A stretch of 39,378 nucleotides of DNA, taken from the IMG/VR virus record IMGVR_UViG_3300021091_002693, positions 1-39,378 of that record; one strand, given 5' to 3'. A model generated the notes under the pieces. The model was not told the origin of the DNA. It saw nothing but the letters and a program-made list of their open reading frames with translations, and did no database searches. Shown here one piece after another: positions 22,801 through 29,723 of the stretch. Made by a program: the position numbers and the translations under genes. Within the stretch, counting starts at the first letter, position 1, and each line of letters begins with the position of its first letter. This DNA is from a virus.

Positions 22801-24372
22801 GAAGTCGAAACTATTCTGATCTATGTAATAAGGTATTTCCCAATTAGATTTATCAGGTAATGCTTTTGCTTTCGAGCCCGACACATACTTTATATCAACA
22901 GCATCCGGGGACTCGATATACTTCGGTCCGCCATCTTTCTGCCATTGTGTGCCAAACTCGTATATATAAGGTGGGTCTTTGGGGTGCGGTATCCAACTGA
23001 AGTCGAATGTTGATACATCGATATTTTCATCAACATGCCAGCATTCTTTCTTAATACCAATCGAGACTTTTACAGTGTCAATGTATTTGTATTCTGTAGC
23101 ACCTTCTACTACATAATGTAAAGTAGGCATGATTTCGCCTGAATAATATTGATTACCGAACACATAGATATATGGCTGCTCGCTAGTATCAGGGTGCCAA
23201 CTATAGTCGAAATCAATGATAGGAAAATCTGTGACTACTCTGAACTTATCTTTTTGCGGCAGATGTTTTACGGATCGATCATCAATATACTTTATCTCAG
23301 TAGCATTCTCGACTACATATCTAGGGCCATTTGTCTTTTGATGTTGTGTACCGAACTCATAAATGTAGGGCGGGTCATTAGGATTAGGCTCCCAACTATA
23401 ATCAAAATTCTTGTCATCGATAGTAAGAGGTACTGACCAGTTTGTCATGCATGGTTTGCGTACTACACGATCATTCATGTACTTGTATTGAGTGGCACTC
23501 TCTACTCTATAGACTACACTTGCTTTATCTCTTGGATCATTGTATTGATTACCCCATGCATAGATATAAGGTGGCGCGCCTGGATCTGGACGCCATGTAT
23601 AATCCATACCTGTGCAATCTTCATATATCTCAAATAACTCAGGCTTTGATTTCAATTTAGCATGCCATGCATTATCGATATACTTTCTTTCAACTGCACC
23701 TTCTACGTGATATTCTATAGTAGGCATCTCTTCAGCACGATAATGCTGATTGCCCCATACATAGATATATGGAGGATGTGTAGGATCCGGTACCCATGCC
23801 CAGTCAAAACTATTATCGTCTACTTCATGTATTATCTTGTAATTGTTTTTGTTAGGTTTTAGTTCTACAAACTTATCCATGTACTTGTAGTCAGTAGCAC
23901 CGGGTACATGGTATTCAATAGCAGGCTTGCTAGTAGCAGGGAAATATCTACAACTCCAAGCATAGATATAGGGAGGGTCAGTGGGATCGGGGTACCAACT
24001 AAAATCAAACAACTTTTCATCGACATCATAATTCAATACCCAATTATCAGACCTGCTTACAGTCCTTAATAGTTCAGGTACATCCTGTCTGTATATTATG
24101 TTGCCGCCTGTGTCTTTAGCACATAACCAAGTACCACTATCTTTATTATGCTGACTGGGCCAAACGTTATCATGTTCCCCTGTCCATACTTGATCATCAG
24201 GCAAGAACTCAAAATCAAAATCCCAATCAAAATTTGTATAGTCACAATATTCGTTGACTATCCAAAAATGTTCAGTTGTGGCTAATTGTCTAGCCTCGTT
24301 TAAATCTCTAGCAGGCTTTTCTAATGGATGGACGTTGGTTTTATTGCCGAAGTAGAATACATCTCTTAACAT
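16837..24372 (-). CDS. Giant FDFSW-repeat protein with glycosyltransferase-like C-terminus
   Basis: 2,511 residues. Residues about 122-1875 are some 26 tandem repeats of 65-68 residues with the core F-D-[FY]-S-W-x-P-(D/N)-(P/D), then PPYIYxFG(T/N)Q, then GATEIKYID and a closing W/F. The N-terminal 121 residues (HFWIVNEYCDYTNFDWDF) carry a related WxxN..DY.NFDWDF unit, and repeats 28-31 are longer and diverged. The C-terminal about 300 residues (DIVFLSNGESCAEDNY, then NTPWMFTVFAKLKINEHFDF) resemble a GT-A-type glycosyltransferase-like domain containing one FDFSW unit. The repeats therefore probably arose by duplicating a segment of that domain. No signal peptide or membrane segment. Role unknown: glycan binding or modification, or an adhesion or virion component. 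The ends are intact and no frameshift is seen. Confidence 0.85.
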   Translation of the reverse strand: MLRDVFYFGNKTNVHPLEKPARDLNEARQLATTEHFWIVNEYCDYTNFDWDFDFEFLPDDQVWTGEHDNVWPSQHNKDSGTWLCAKDTGGNIIYRQDVPELLRTVSRSDNWVLNYDVDEKLFDFSWYPDPTDPPYIYAWSCRYFPATSKPAIEYHVPGATDYKYMDKFVELKPNKNNYKIIHEVDDNSFDWAWVPDPTHPPYIYVWGNQHYRAEEMPTIEYHVEGAVERKYIDNAWHAKLKSKPELFEIYEDCTGMDYTWRPDPGAPPYIYAWGNQYNDPRDKASVVYRVESATQYKYMNDRVVRKPCMTNWSVPLTIDDKNFDYSWEPNPNDPPYIYEFGTQHQKTNGPRYVVENATEIKYIDDRSVKHLPQKDKFRVVTDFPIIDFDYSWHPDTSEQPYIYVFGNQYYSGEIMPTLHYVVEGATEYKYIDTVKVSIGIKKECWHVDENIDVSTFDFSWIPHPKDPPYIYEFGTQWQKDGGPKYIESPDAVDIKYVSGSKAKALPDKSNWEIPYYIDQNSFDFSWHPERNAPPMNYIFGTQWAESGGPVYKVKDAIKFDKKYIDVQKAIALADKTRWNIPEDVDTTGFDFSWHPGVEDPPYIYEFGTQWQKTGGPRYVVEGAAEIKYIDSQIAIALPTTTNWLINENVKIKHFDNSWHPDRNEQPYIYVFGNNQYKAEDMPTIQYVVPGAVEIKYVSDIVATLDIDKTHWVITQDIDEDKFDFSWIPNPNDPPYIYRWGNKYISNKYKATIEYIVPGATEIKYMTDDVVVLPEYDRWEIPKYIDIKSFDFTWRPDPLEPNYIWEFGTQWQETGGPKYVVPGATDIKYVKGQKATIITSEISNNWTIPLGIDISDFDFTWHPDEKDGPYIYVFGTQHQKTGGPRYTVAGGTELKFISFQKVKKLPNIADWQVPDDVDITNFDFSWHPDDTEPPYIYEFSTQHQKNGGPRYIVPGAAEVKIVESIIAKRLPDQTNFRILVDHSIESFDYSWHPDNTEEPYIYIFGNQHHDARQMPTIEYRMPGAVKEKYIMDIVAKLAQNKTHWITPDNIDDSEFDYSWIPNPHDEPYIYEFNTQHQNNGGPRYVVDGANDIKYVYSDKIKAKPTSLYWQCVIKIKSFDYSWHPDNTEQPYIYVFGNEQYSAEVMPVIKYVMPGATELKYVNTIVAKTFADMTKWRYNSYIDLDKFDFEWLPDPGSPPYIYQFGTQWQKTGGPIYTVEGATEVKYIDSQKAVRLSDKSNWIIPKDLDVTEFDFSWHPDDTEPAFIYEFGTQHQKTDGPRYIVEDAFETKYVDVQHAIKLSDKTNWKIPSNIDVDSFDFSWHPDSTEEPYDYEFATVWNDVGGPIYHTHNATQKKYIKDIQAKTLVDNKNFKVKIRLEPDSFDFSWVPHPEAPPYIYVFGNQWNRAEKQPTVEYHVPGATEIKYVHDIIGKVAQDKNKFEMLLPIIESEFDFSWRPDPYDDLFIYVFGNTQYPGEVMPTVRYVVDGATEIKYIDDVKARLASNMTHWVEKIPVDKSKFDYGWVPDPKAPPYIYVFGNQWNIASVEPTLEYVVPGATEYKYIDDIVATVLPNKNNFKILHPIIEDSFDFSWRPNPKEQPYIYAFGNTQYSAEKMPTILYRVSGATDYKYDNSFVATLAQNYDRFTEIIPVDRTSFDYSWVPDPHDEPYIYVFGNQWNVAEIEPTLEYRVKGAIQKKYMLQVANVLPDYNKWRELIKVRSDFDYSWRPDPTSPPYIYVFGNQWNTSEVEPTLEYHVKNATERKYIHDITAEVVSDMTNWVIPEGINTDDFDFSWRPNPGSPPYIYQFGTLFDDNDGPIYKTKSNNGEIIKIQRVTKKHDSEFVEIPKYYIQTTLEDLIEQHVDELFWALNKNINYSSFNFSWRPNIEQARFVHVFGSPDAVETQTYFVNSKLYKQGFTQFNFVTGDVKAESEYLADLFIQPDIFMIDRGNIEAKERFEKLQERFPGIQKTRYLNSWVDTIYRCLNRSTTQLTWILNSELDYSNFDFKYYPNPWQLKMVHVFGTQWSHWGTTYLLNKDTFPEDTKYVKIIEHLSNLNFVKNRTAKATNCLYDIYLIDHGNSEAAIIREQLTSKSTGKNVITVPYNKSYLQSFKDILSLVKLKDNHIWVCSSVCDYKNFDMTYICDPFAKENLHVFPSDKQKFGDTFLIDVNKLKSLVDDMNLLEDYDKINYNNHIRTKRLQAPEFILDNETNIDSVKKEFDFPYAIFKTIDNSEVSVNYDEPLCLWADHTKNIEILSTGGTILTLPKEAKLYVDNELYDYPYIAKSKRIVKSKPLDIVFLSNGESCAEDNYKHLLKITKHLPNKVVRVDGVNGRVSAYHAAAEASNTPWMFTVFAKLKINEHFDFSWQPDRLQIPKHYIFTAKNPVNELIYGHQAMIAYNKKLALGNIGKGLDFTLDDPHESIDILSGIANFNTDAYSTWRTAFREVIKLKSDYADIALERLNIWTTIAKGAYADSCIQGAKDAVEYYDNVMGDIEELKKSYEWSWLQDYYRNKYK
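18747..24009 (-). repeat. About 26 tandem coding repeats of ~200 bp
   Basis: The DNA behind the FDFSW repeats: units of 195-204 bases, alternating between two subtypes. One reads FGNQ...MPT.EY (14 copies), the other FGTQ...GGP.Y (12 copies). The units are well diverged in DNA sequence, so they are old duplications under protein-level selection, not recent expansions. Confidence 0.85.
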
Positions 24373-24385
24373 GCATTTACTTATT

Positions 24386-25021
24386 TCATAATTTTATTTG
24401 GTAATAATTATTTGTGCATTTATCCAGTGAATTATTTTGTATAAATTTACTTAAAAACGATGCGAGTAGCGTGTTTTCGTAGGAGCTGAAATGGTTTGGA
24501 TTTGAGTTCCAGTTAGACCAGTCCTTAATTGGCTTCACTGCGTATCTACTGCTTAATGACAATAAATCCGGTTTAAATTTTATGCCGTTTAATTTTGATG
24601 ATATTATTTCAGTATCCTTAAAACAGAATAGGTGTATCACATTTTTATCACTGACAATGTTATTTAGTTCATCAAACCACTGTATCATCGACCATCGATG
24701 AAAAGTTTCATCGTAAATATATTTCATGTAAAAATTATAGATTTCTTCTCTTTTATCAGCATCCTCAAAATACATTTGACTATTATGTATTCTTGCTACT
24801 TCTGTGTGACAAAATACGAAAATTTTAGTGTCATCAAATTTCTGTTTATTGAGATTTTTATATCTTAATAGATCGTTTCTAACCGGCCACCAAGAACTAC
24901 CCGGAAACCCCTGACCGGTTAATTTTAACTCTAACTCATTCGCTAGAATCAATGGCCAATCAGTGGCAGGATTTTTCCTACTGTAGCAAAAACTATCTCC
25001 GCTCACATAGATATAACTCAA
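24386..25021 (-). CDS. SGNH-hydrolase-like protein
   Basis: A 211-residue protein starting at TTG, which overlaps the carbamoyltransferase stop (TTGA); no ATG exists before the first motif. Block I is YVSGDSFCY (serine about residue 10), then GQGFPGSSWW, and FCHTEVARIHN. A late NPNHFSSYENT could give the catalytic His, although the usual D-x-x-H is not clear. A second copy of the same subfamily is encoded at 35336-36076 (GDSF, GKGFSGASWW, HTECQRIPS). SGNH enzymes often add or remove O-acetyl or other acyl groups from glycans. It follows a carbamoyltransferase, which also decorates sugars. Confidence 0.65.
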   Translation of the reverse strand: MSYIYVSGDSFCYSRKNPATDWPLILANELELKLTGQGFPGSSWWPVRNDLLRYKNLNKQKFDDTKIFVFCHTEVARIHNSQMYFEDADKREEIYNFYMKYIYDETFHRWSMIQWFDELNNIVSDKNVIHLFCFKDTEIISSKLNGIKFKPDLLSLSSRYAVKPIKDWSNWNSNPNHFSSYENTLLASFLSKFIQNNSLDKCTNNYYQIKL

Positions 25022-26499
25022 CTTATTACCCTAAGATTATAAAGTTTTTCAAAACGGTCAGCATCAATACGATCATTGACCATAGGCTCTCCGCGTATGT
25101 TTAGACTTGTATTCAATAGCATAGGACAACCTGTCTTATCATACCATGCTTCTAAGAGTTGTCGAATCCCAGATCCATCTTTAGGAACAGTCTGTACACG
25201 GCTAGTACCGTCATGATGAACAATAGCGGGATAAAGATCAGGATGCCTACAAGTAGCGATGACTTGCATATACCTGCTGTCATACCAGCCGCGAGGCATA
25301 ATAAAATACTCATTAACATATTCTTCTAGAATGACCGGTGCGAACGGTCTAAATTTTTGTCTACGTTTGATTTCATTGACTTTATCCTTTATCTCGGGCC
25401 CTCGTGGATCTGCTAACAAACTACGATTACCTAATGCGCGAGGCCCAAACTCTGCTCTACCGCTGGCAACTCCTACCATCTTATTATTTGTTAATTCGTT
25501 AATAACTTCTTTAACTGGATATGGTCCTTTAATATCTGTACCTAAGAACGCATCACGCCAATTAATCTTTTTGCCATATCCCAATGCTGCTGCACCGAGG
25601 CTGTTACCTGCATCGCCCGGATTAGGCATGATCCATATATCATGAAAGTATTTGCCTAATAGTCTATTAGCTAAACAATTCAATGCTACGCCTCCGCCAT
25701 ATACAAGATTCTTACTTTTGCCCAAACGTTTGGCTCTCATCATAACTTTTTCAATCAATATTTCACAAACAAGTTGTGCGCTTGCTGCGATATCCATGTC
25801 ATCTGCTTTGCTTAAATAATTGTCATCAACACCTATATGTAGATTTGATTTAAAGTCAATATTTTCAATATTTTCAAGCAGGTTGCTTGCCATGCGTTGA
25901 GCATAACTTGGCTTACCATATGCAGCCATACCCATTAAAATATATTCTTCGTCCATAGGACGTAAGCCTACCCGTTGTGTCATAGCACTATAGAACATGC
26001 CTATGCTATTAGGATATTTTTTGCTCCATAATTTCTTATATCGTGCATTATCTTTATCATCATACCATGCATCCCAAATAGTGATACAGTCCATTTCACC
26101 GATAGCGTCAATAACTACTACTGTAGCATCTGTAAATGGACTTGTTTGAAAGCCTGCTGCTGCATGAGTTTTATGATGAACATGTGTTTTGATTGGTCTG
26201 TCACCAAACATCTCATAAAGTTCGGGACCTACAATCTGCTTCACGCTTAATGGACCAATCGGTTGTCCTGCACGAAATTGGCGTAATGCTTTTAGAAGAG
26301 GTTTTTCATAATAGTGTAATTCAAAATTACTATCAACAAAATAGGAATTTGCTTCTAGAATTAATTCTTTACAAAGGTTAGAATCATGTTTTTTCTTACT
26401 ATATCTTTCACTATGTGCAGCAAATAGTATATTGCCAGTATCACTAACAATACTAAGTCCTGCGTCATGAAATCCGCAACTTAATCCTACATACATCAT
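25018..26499 (-). CDS. Carbamoyltransferase (NodU/CmcH family)
   Basis: A 493-residue enzyme of the O-carbamoyltransferase family, which moves a carbamoyl group from carbamoyl phosphate to a hydroxyl of a sugar or antibiotic through carbamoyl-AMP. Kae1-like N-terminal motifs: LSCGFHDAGLSI, AHSERYSKKKHD and the metal-binding HHKTHAA (about 107-113). C-terminal ATP/transfer motifs: YGGGVALNCLANRLL, GRAEFGPRALGNRSL and NTSLNIRGEP. Length is somewhat short of the usual 550-600 but both domains are complete. Carbamoyltransferases of this type are known in marine T4-like phages, with unknown acceptors. The start follows a 32-residue gene by 3 bases. Confidence 0.88.
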   Translation of the reverse strand: MMYVGLSCGFHDAGLSIVSDTGNILFAAHSERYSKKKHDSNLCKELILEANSYFVDSNFELHYYEKPLLKALRQFRAGQPIGPLSVKQIVGPELYEMFGDRPIKTHVHHKTHAAAGFQTSPFTDATVVVIDAIGEMDCITIWDAWYDDKDNARYKKLWSKKYPNSIGMFYSAMTQRVGLRPMDEEYILMGMAAYGKPSYAQRMASNLLENIENIDFKSNLHIGVDDNYLSKADDMDIAASAQLVCEILIEKVMMRAKRLGKSKNLVYGGGVALNCLANRLLGKYFHDIWIMPNPGDAGNSLGAAALGYGKKINWRDAFLGTDIKGPYPVKEVINELTNNKMVGVASGRAEFGPRALGNRSLLADPRGPEIKDKVNEIKRRQKFRPFAPVILEEYVNEYFIMPRGWYDSRYMQVIATCRHPDLYPAIVHHDGTSRVQTVPKDGSGIRQLLEAWYDKTGCPMLLNTSLNIRGEPMVNDRIDADRFEKLYNLRVIS

Positions 26500-26502
26500 A
26501 TA

Positions 26503-26601
26503 TTATTTGTAAATAAAAGGATCTCTTTTTCGCAACTCTTTTAAACGTTTACGATAAGCAATTTCGCGCATTAACTTTTTATACCAGCGTATTAAAAACA
26601 T
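26503..26601 (-). CDS. 32-residue basic protein ending KRDPFIYK
   Basis: A short gene between the SGNH gene and the carbamoyltransferase: MFLIRWYKKLMREIAYRKRL, then KELRKRDPFIYK. It has GTGAGGTAG before the ATG, a late-type AATAAATA box upstream, and ends 3 bases before the next start. It is strongly basic with a hydrophobic start, possibly membrane- or nucleic-acid-associated. I recall similar 30-40-residue proteins ending DPFIY from large marine phages. Function unknown. Confidence 0.6.
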   Translation of the reverse strand: MFLIRWYKKLMREIAYRKRLKELRKRDPFIYK

Positions 26602-26619
26602 AGACTACCTCACTAAATT

Positions 26620-26627
26620 TATTTATT
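26620..26627 (-). promoter_or_regulatory. Candidate late promoter before the 32-residue gene
   Basis: AATAAATA on the minus strand overlaps the stop of the SGNH gene and precedes the GTGAGGTAG ribosome site of the 32-residue gene. It could start transcription of the small gene, the carbamoyltransferase, the SGNH gene and the giant repeat gene. Confidence 0.4.
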
Positions 26628-27471
26628 AATCAATGAATGGTGCAAACTTTATAGCATGAAAATTGTGATGTCCTATACCAGGATGTCGTCCGTCTCTAGC
26701 CCTATCGTTTACTAGATCGTGTGGGGTAATCCAACATGGCATTAGTTTAGCATTATTTAAATTCAAACTTTGCAAAAACACATAAGTTGTCAAATCCCAA
26801 CTAGAAATTGATAATTTAATATTACGTGCTTTTGCCAGATGTTCAGCCTGATATACTGAATTTTTTAAATTTTTAACAAATTCTTCATCAGGCAGTATTT
26901 TATAGAATGTTGTTTCATCTATGTCGCAGTTCTGATTAAAAATACTCTTATGCCCTGGTATGACTGATAATAAAGAAATTTTACCCCATGGATTTGTTTT
27001 AGCAAGTTGAAATCTATTGTAAGATGGTAGTAACACCAAAGCACTTTGCATTTTAATATGCTTACTAACAATACAAAAAATATCAAGTATTGATTGAATT
27101 GAAGCACCTGATATACCAAAATTAAATATTGTTTTGTTTTGTTCTCTTGCTATTATTTGATGCCACAATGCATTTTTGGGTAGACCTTGGCCAAATGTGA
27201 AACTGCATCCAAAAGCCCCACAATCAATAGACTGTGATATTCTTTCTTCACGAAACCCATATTCATTTATTACATATGTGAATTTTTCAAATTTGTGTTC
27301 ATATTTTTCTTCGTCTAACCCATAATATTGATATTCTAGAAACCCCGTAGCATTTTTTTCATCATTGACCCAACGACGGTGAGCGGGCTCGTGACGGGTG
27401 TAATTTTTAACATCCTGTATTGACGCAGAATCAAATAAATTTATTTTACAAAGATCCTGTGTAGCTTTCAT
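26626..27471 (-). CDS. SGNH-hydrolase-like protein with N-terminal extension
   Basis: A 281-residue protein. After about 80 residues (ESRDLCKI-like start, then RRWVNDEKNATGFLEYQYYG) come the SGNH blocks: GCSFTFGQGL (block I, nucleophile serine near 90), FNFGISGASIQS, LVLLPSYNRFQ, and DGRHPGIGHHNFH near the end, giving the catalytic D-x-x-H. The domain is complete, more canonical than the two GDSF proteins elsewhere. It is the partner of the radical SAM gene upstream, separated only by a short fragment gene. Likely acts on acyl groups of a glycan or peptide; the substrate is not known. Confidence 0.7.
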   Translation of the reverse strand: MKATQDLCKINLFDSASIQDVKNYTRHEPAHRRWVNDEKNATGFLEYQYYGLDEEKYEHKFEKFTYVINEYGFREERISQSIDCGAFGCSFTFGQGLPKNALWHQIIAREQNKTIFNFGISGASIQSILDIFCIVSKHIKMQSALVLLPSYNRFQLAKTNPWGKISLLSVIPGHKSIFNQNCDIDETTFYKILPDEEFVKNLKNSVYQAEHLAKARNIKLSISSWDLTTYVFLQSLNLNNAKLMPCWITPHDLVNDRARDGRHPGIGHHNFHAIKFAPFID

Positions 27472-27542
27472 AATTTAAATAAATTTTTTGTACCCAAAGG
27501 CACGTGTCTGTTATAGCTACATCCATTTGCATAATAAATCAT
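27468..27542 (-). pseudogene. 24-residue SGNH N-terminal fragment or leader peptide
   Basis: A short open frame, MIYYANGCSYNRHVPLGTKN then LFKL, between the radical SAM gene and the SGNH gene. It starts with the typical beta-strand plus block I of an SGNH protein (NGCSY) but stops soon after. Its stop overlaps the next gene's start as ATGA. A GAGAA lies 8 bases upstream. It could be the remnant of a lost SGNH gene or a small coupled leader gene. Confidence 0.45.
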
Positions 27543-27543
27543 A

Positions 27544-28695
27544 CTAGTTCTCTATTAATATATCAAGTTCTGGCCACAATTCTTTAAAGTGCTTGACATC
27601 TTTGGCATATTTTGTTTCGTAATCCATAAGCCAAGATTTAAATTTTTCATCTACACTGTTAGTTGTATCAATTTCTTTAGCAAGTAACTCGTTTTTTACG
27701 TGTTGAAAGAAAATTCCCCCTTGATCAAAACTAGTTCTAGATTTAAAAATACTATATTCTTCACTATTAAAAAGTTCGTCAATTGATTTTAAGAAAATAT
27801 CACGTACTGGTTTACTAAATTCTGTGACACATAATGTATTTGGTTGTATCAACGTTTGCCAGTGTATTTGAAAGTCTAAGTCATTGCATAATTTATAAAT
27901 TTCTTTTAATCTTGTAGCACTTAGTAAATTGTAAGTTGGCTTTAGCATATAAGTATGTGTAGTATTTGTTTTTATTAATTCAAGATTTTTTAGCATACGA
28001 TCCCATGTAGCGCCATGACGCACATATTCAAACTGATCACCTATGTTTTCAAAACTTACACACCAATTTACATGTTTCTTTTTTGCTAATTCAGCATAGA
28101 CAGCACTATGTGTTAAGTTAGTGCTAAGGTTAGTCATAATATCTATGCCTATGTCATAGTTTAATGACTGTAATAAATCTACGTTTTGAGTGTGTAGTAA
28201 TGGTTCGCCACCACCCATTATAATGGCTTCCATATTGTCTTTACTATCTTTAACTAATTGCAATACACTAACATAATGATTAGTTTTTAGATCGGACATC
28301 GGTATACCTTTAACTTTTTGCCAAGTAGTACTCCACATTGTGCCGCAATATGCACAGTTTAAATTACATAAATTGTTCCAGCGCATATCCACCATCATAA
28401 GATCAAAAACATTAGGATCGTATAGTTTTTCATCTGTCATTTTAAACTTGTCAAAATATTGACGCTGACTTTCGCCAGCGTTATCTTCACATCCTTTACA
28501 GTAACTACAATAACTATTAGGCACGCCGTTTATAATGTCCTGCTTAAGTTGTTTTACTTTAGGATTATTAATGATATCTGTCAATGATTTTTCTTTTAAA
28601 TTGCCCCAACTCCATTGTCCGGCACAGCAACTTTTAACGTTGCCGTCGTCATATACGAACAAACTCATCCAAGGGCTTTTACAATAGTGTTCCAT
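27544..28695 (-). CDS. Twitch-type radical SAM protein
   Basis: A 383-residue enzyme with the same two-part layout as the protein at 2472-3692. The N-terminal cysteines are C5 (CKSPW), C23-C24 (VKSCC) and C63/C66/C69 (YCSYCKGC). Then comes the radical SAM cluster CNLNCAYC (110, 114, 117) and GGGEPLL. The segment VDMRWNNLCNLNC is nearly identical to YMDARWNNLCNLKC in the 36069 protein, so these two are close relatives. C63/C66/C69 could hold an additional iron-sulfur cluster. It precedes an SGNH gene, the same pairing as at 35.3-37.4 kb. Confidence 0.85.
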   Translation of the reverse strand: MEHYCKSPWMSLFVYDDGNVKSCCAGQWSWGNLKEKSLTDIINNPKVKQLKQDIINGVPNSYCSYCKGCEDNAGESQRQYFDKFKMTDEKLYDPNVFDLMMVDMRWNNLCNLNCAYCGTMWSTTWQKVKGIPMSDLKTNHYVSVLQLVKDSKDNMEAIIMGGGEPLLHTQNVDLLQSLNYDIGIDIMTNLSTNLTHSAVYAELAKKKHVNWCVSFENIGDQFEYVRHGATWDRMLKNLELIKTNTTHTYMLKPTYNLLSATRLKEIYKLCNDLDFQIHWQTLIQPNTLCVTEFSKPVRDIFLKSIDELFNSEEYSIFKSRTSFDQGGIFFQHVKNELLAKEIDTTNSVDEKFKSWLMDYETKYAKDVKHFKELWPELDILIEN

Positions 28696-28739
28696 ATATT
28701 ATTCTATCCAAAGTATGTTTCCATCTAATTCTATTAGGT

Positions 28740-29723
28740 TTAAGAAATCGGTAAATTAGCACTTTTTGTGCTCCAAAGTTTCTTATCAAACAAAGTAATA
28801 CTATGTATCTTGCTGTCCAAAAATTCAAACCAATCAATCTCATCTAAATTTGTAATATTGCCTAACGGATATCTGTCAAGTGTTTTATTTGAGAATTTTG
28901 ATTCTTCTCTGAATTTTTTAGTATTTAATATCTTGGTATATATTTTGTGAGGGTCGAATGTTACATTTGGAGTCATTAATAAGTTTCCAGTGATATCAAA
29001 TTCATGTAAATTATCATAATCTAACCAAGCCTTCATTTGGTCTTTTCCAGTTATATCTTCGTGCAACCATACAGTGGCATCCAATAATTTATGATTACTC
29101 TCAATAAAAAAATCAAAACCGCCTGCTTCTATAAATTCTATATTATCTTGATCAAACACCGAATTTTCTTTTTTCAACCAGTTTAAATTATTTGCATTAG
29201 TAAATTGAACACTATATTGTTTTACATGTTTATAATGCTGCCTTCTAGGTAAACGCATATAAGTCCAACCTTCTAAATGATGGGTATAGGTGTTTATATC
29301 TTGTATAACTTTGAACAATTCACTAGGATCTATCGTACTTGGAATTTTTTCTTCTTTCAATAAAAAGCGATGTTCACTTATAGTAAAAATTCTATGCCAA
29401 TCGTTTAAATGATATTGAAGAACGTCCTGGGGAAACGCTATCAATCTTTCGATTTCAAGTATTTCTTCTCCGTAATTTCCCAGTCCGTTGTTGTTTAAAA
29501 AACGAAGGCAATCTCGTATCTTAAGCAATTTATATACATTTACTTCTGCCGTGAGGCCAGAACTAACCGAATTTAACTCCGCTGTATACCACTCAATATT
29601 TGGACATTTATAAGATAACTTTTGTAAGTAATCTGTCCAACGTTCTACAAAAGAGTAATCAAACAGTTCAATGTTTATTTTTTTGTTTACTGATTCTTTA
29701 GTTGTATAGGTGTAACTTAACAT
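28740..29723 (-). CDS. Unrecognised 327-residue protein
   Basis: I do not recognise this protein. It is soluble, acidic, and rich in aromatic residues: FDYSFVERWTDYLQKLS, EWYTAELNSVSSG, HHLEGWTYMRLPRRQHYKH, then EAGGFDFFIESNHKLLDATV and VWLHEDITGKDQMKAWLDYD. The conserved-looking H/W/D residues in DATVWLHEDITG suggest an enzyme or binding domain. The gene overlaps the GT-like gene by 7 bases and precedes the radical SAM gene by 44 bases, so it belongs to the same pathway unit. No function proposed. Confidence 0.6.
   Translation of the reverse strand: MLSYTYTTKESVNKKINIELFDYSFVERWTDYLQKLSYKCPNIEWYTAELNSVSSGLTAEVNVYKLLKIRDCLRFLNNNGLGNYGEEILEIERLIAFPQDVLQYHLNDWHRIFTISEHRFLLKEEKIPSTIDPSELFKVIQDINTYTHHLEGWTYMRLPRRQHYKHVKQYSVQFTNANNLNWLKKENSVFDQDNIEFIEAGGFDFFIESNHKLLDATVWLHEDITGKDQMKAWLDYDNLHEFDITGNLLMTPNVTFDPHKIYTKILNTKKFREESKFSNKTLDRYPLGNITNLDEIDWFEFLDSKIHSITLFDKKLWSTKSANLPIS

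Noticed and set aside
18747-24009. Regular ~200-bp repeats that might be taken for a CRISPR or satellite array
   Set aside because: The repeats stay in one reading frame, are conserved as protein and not as DNA, and lack identical direct repeats with unique spacers.
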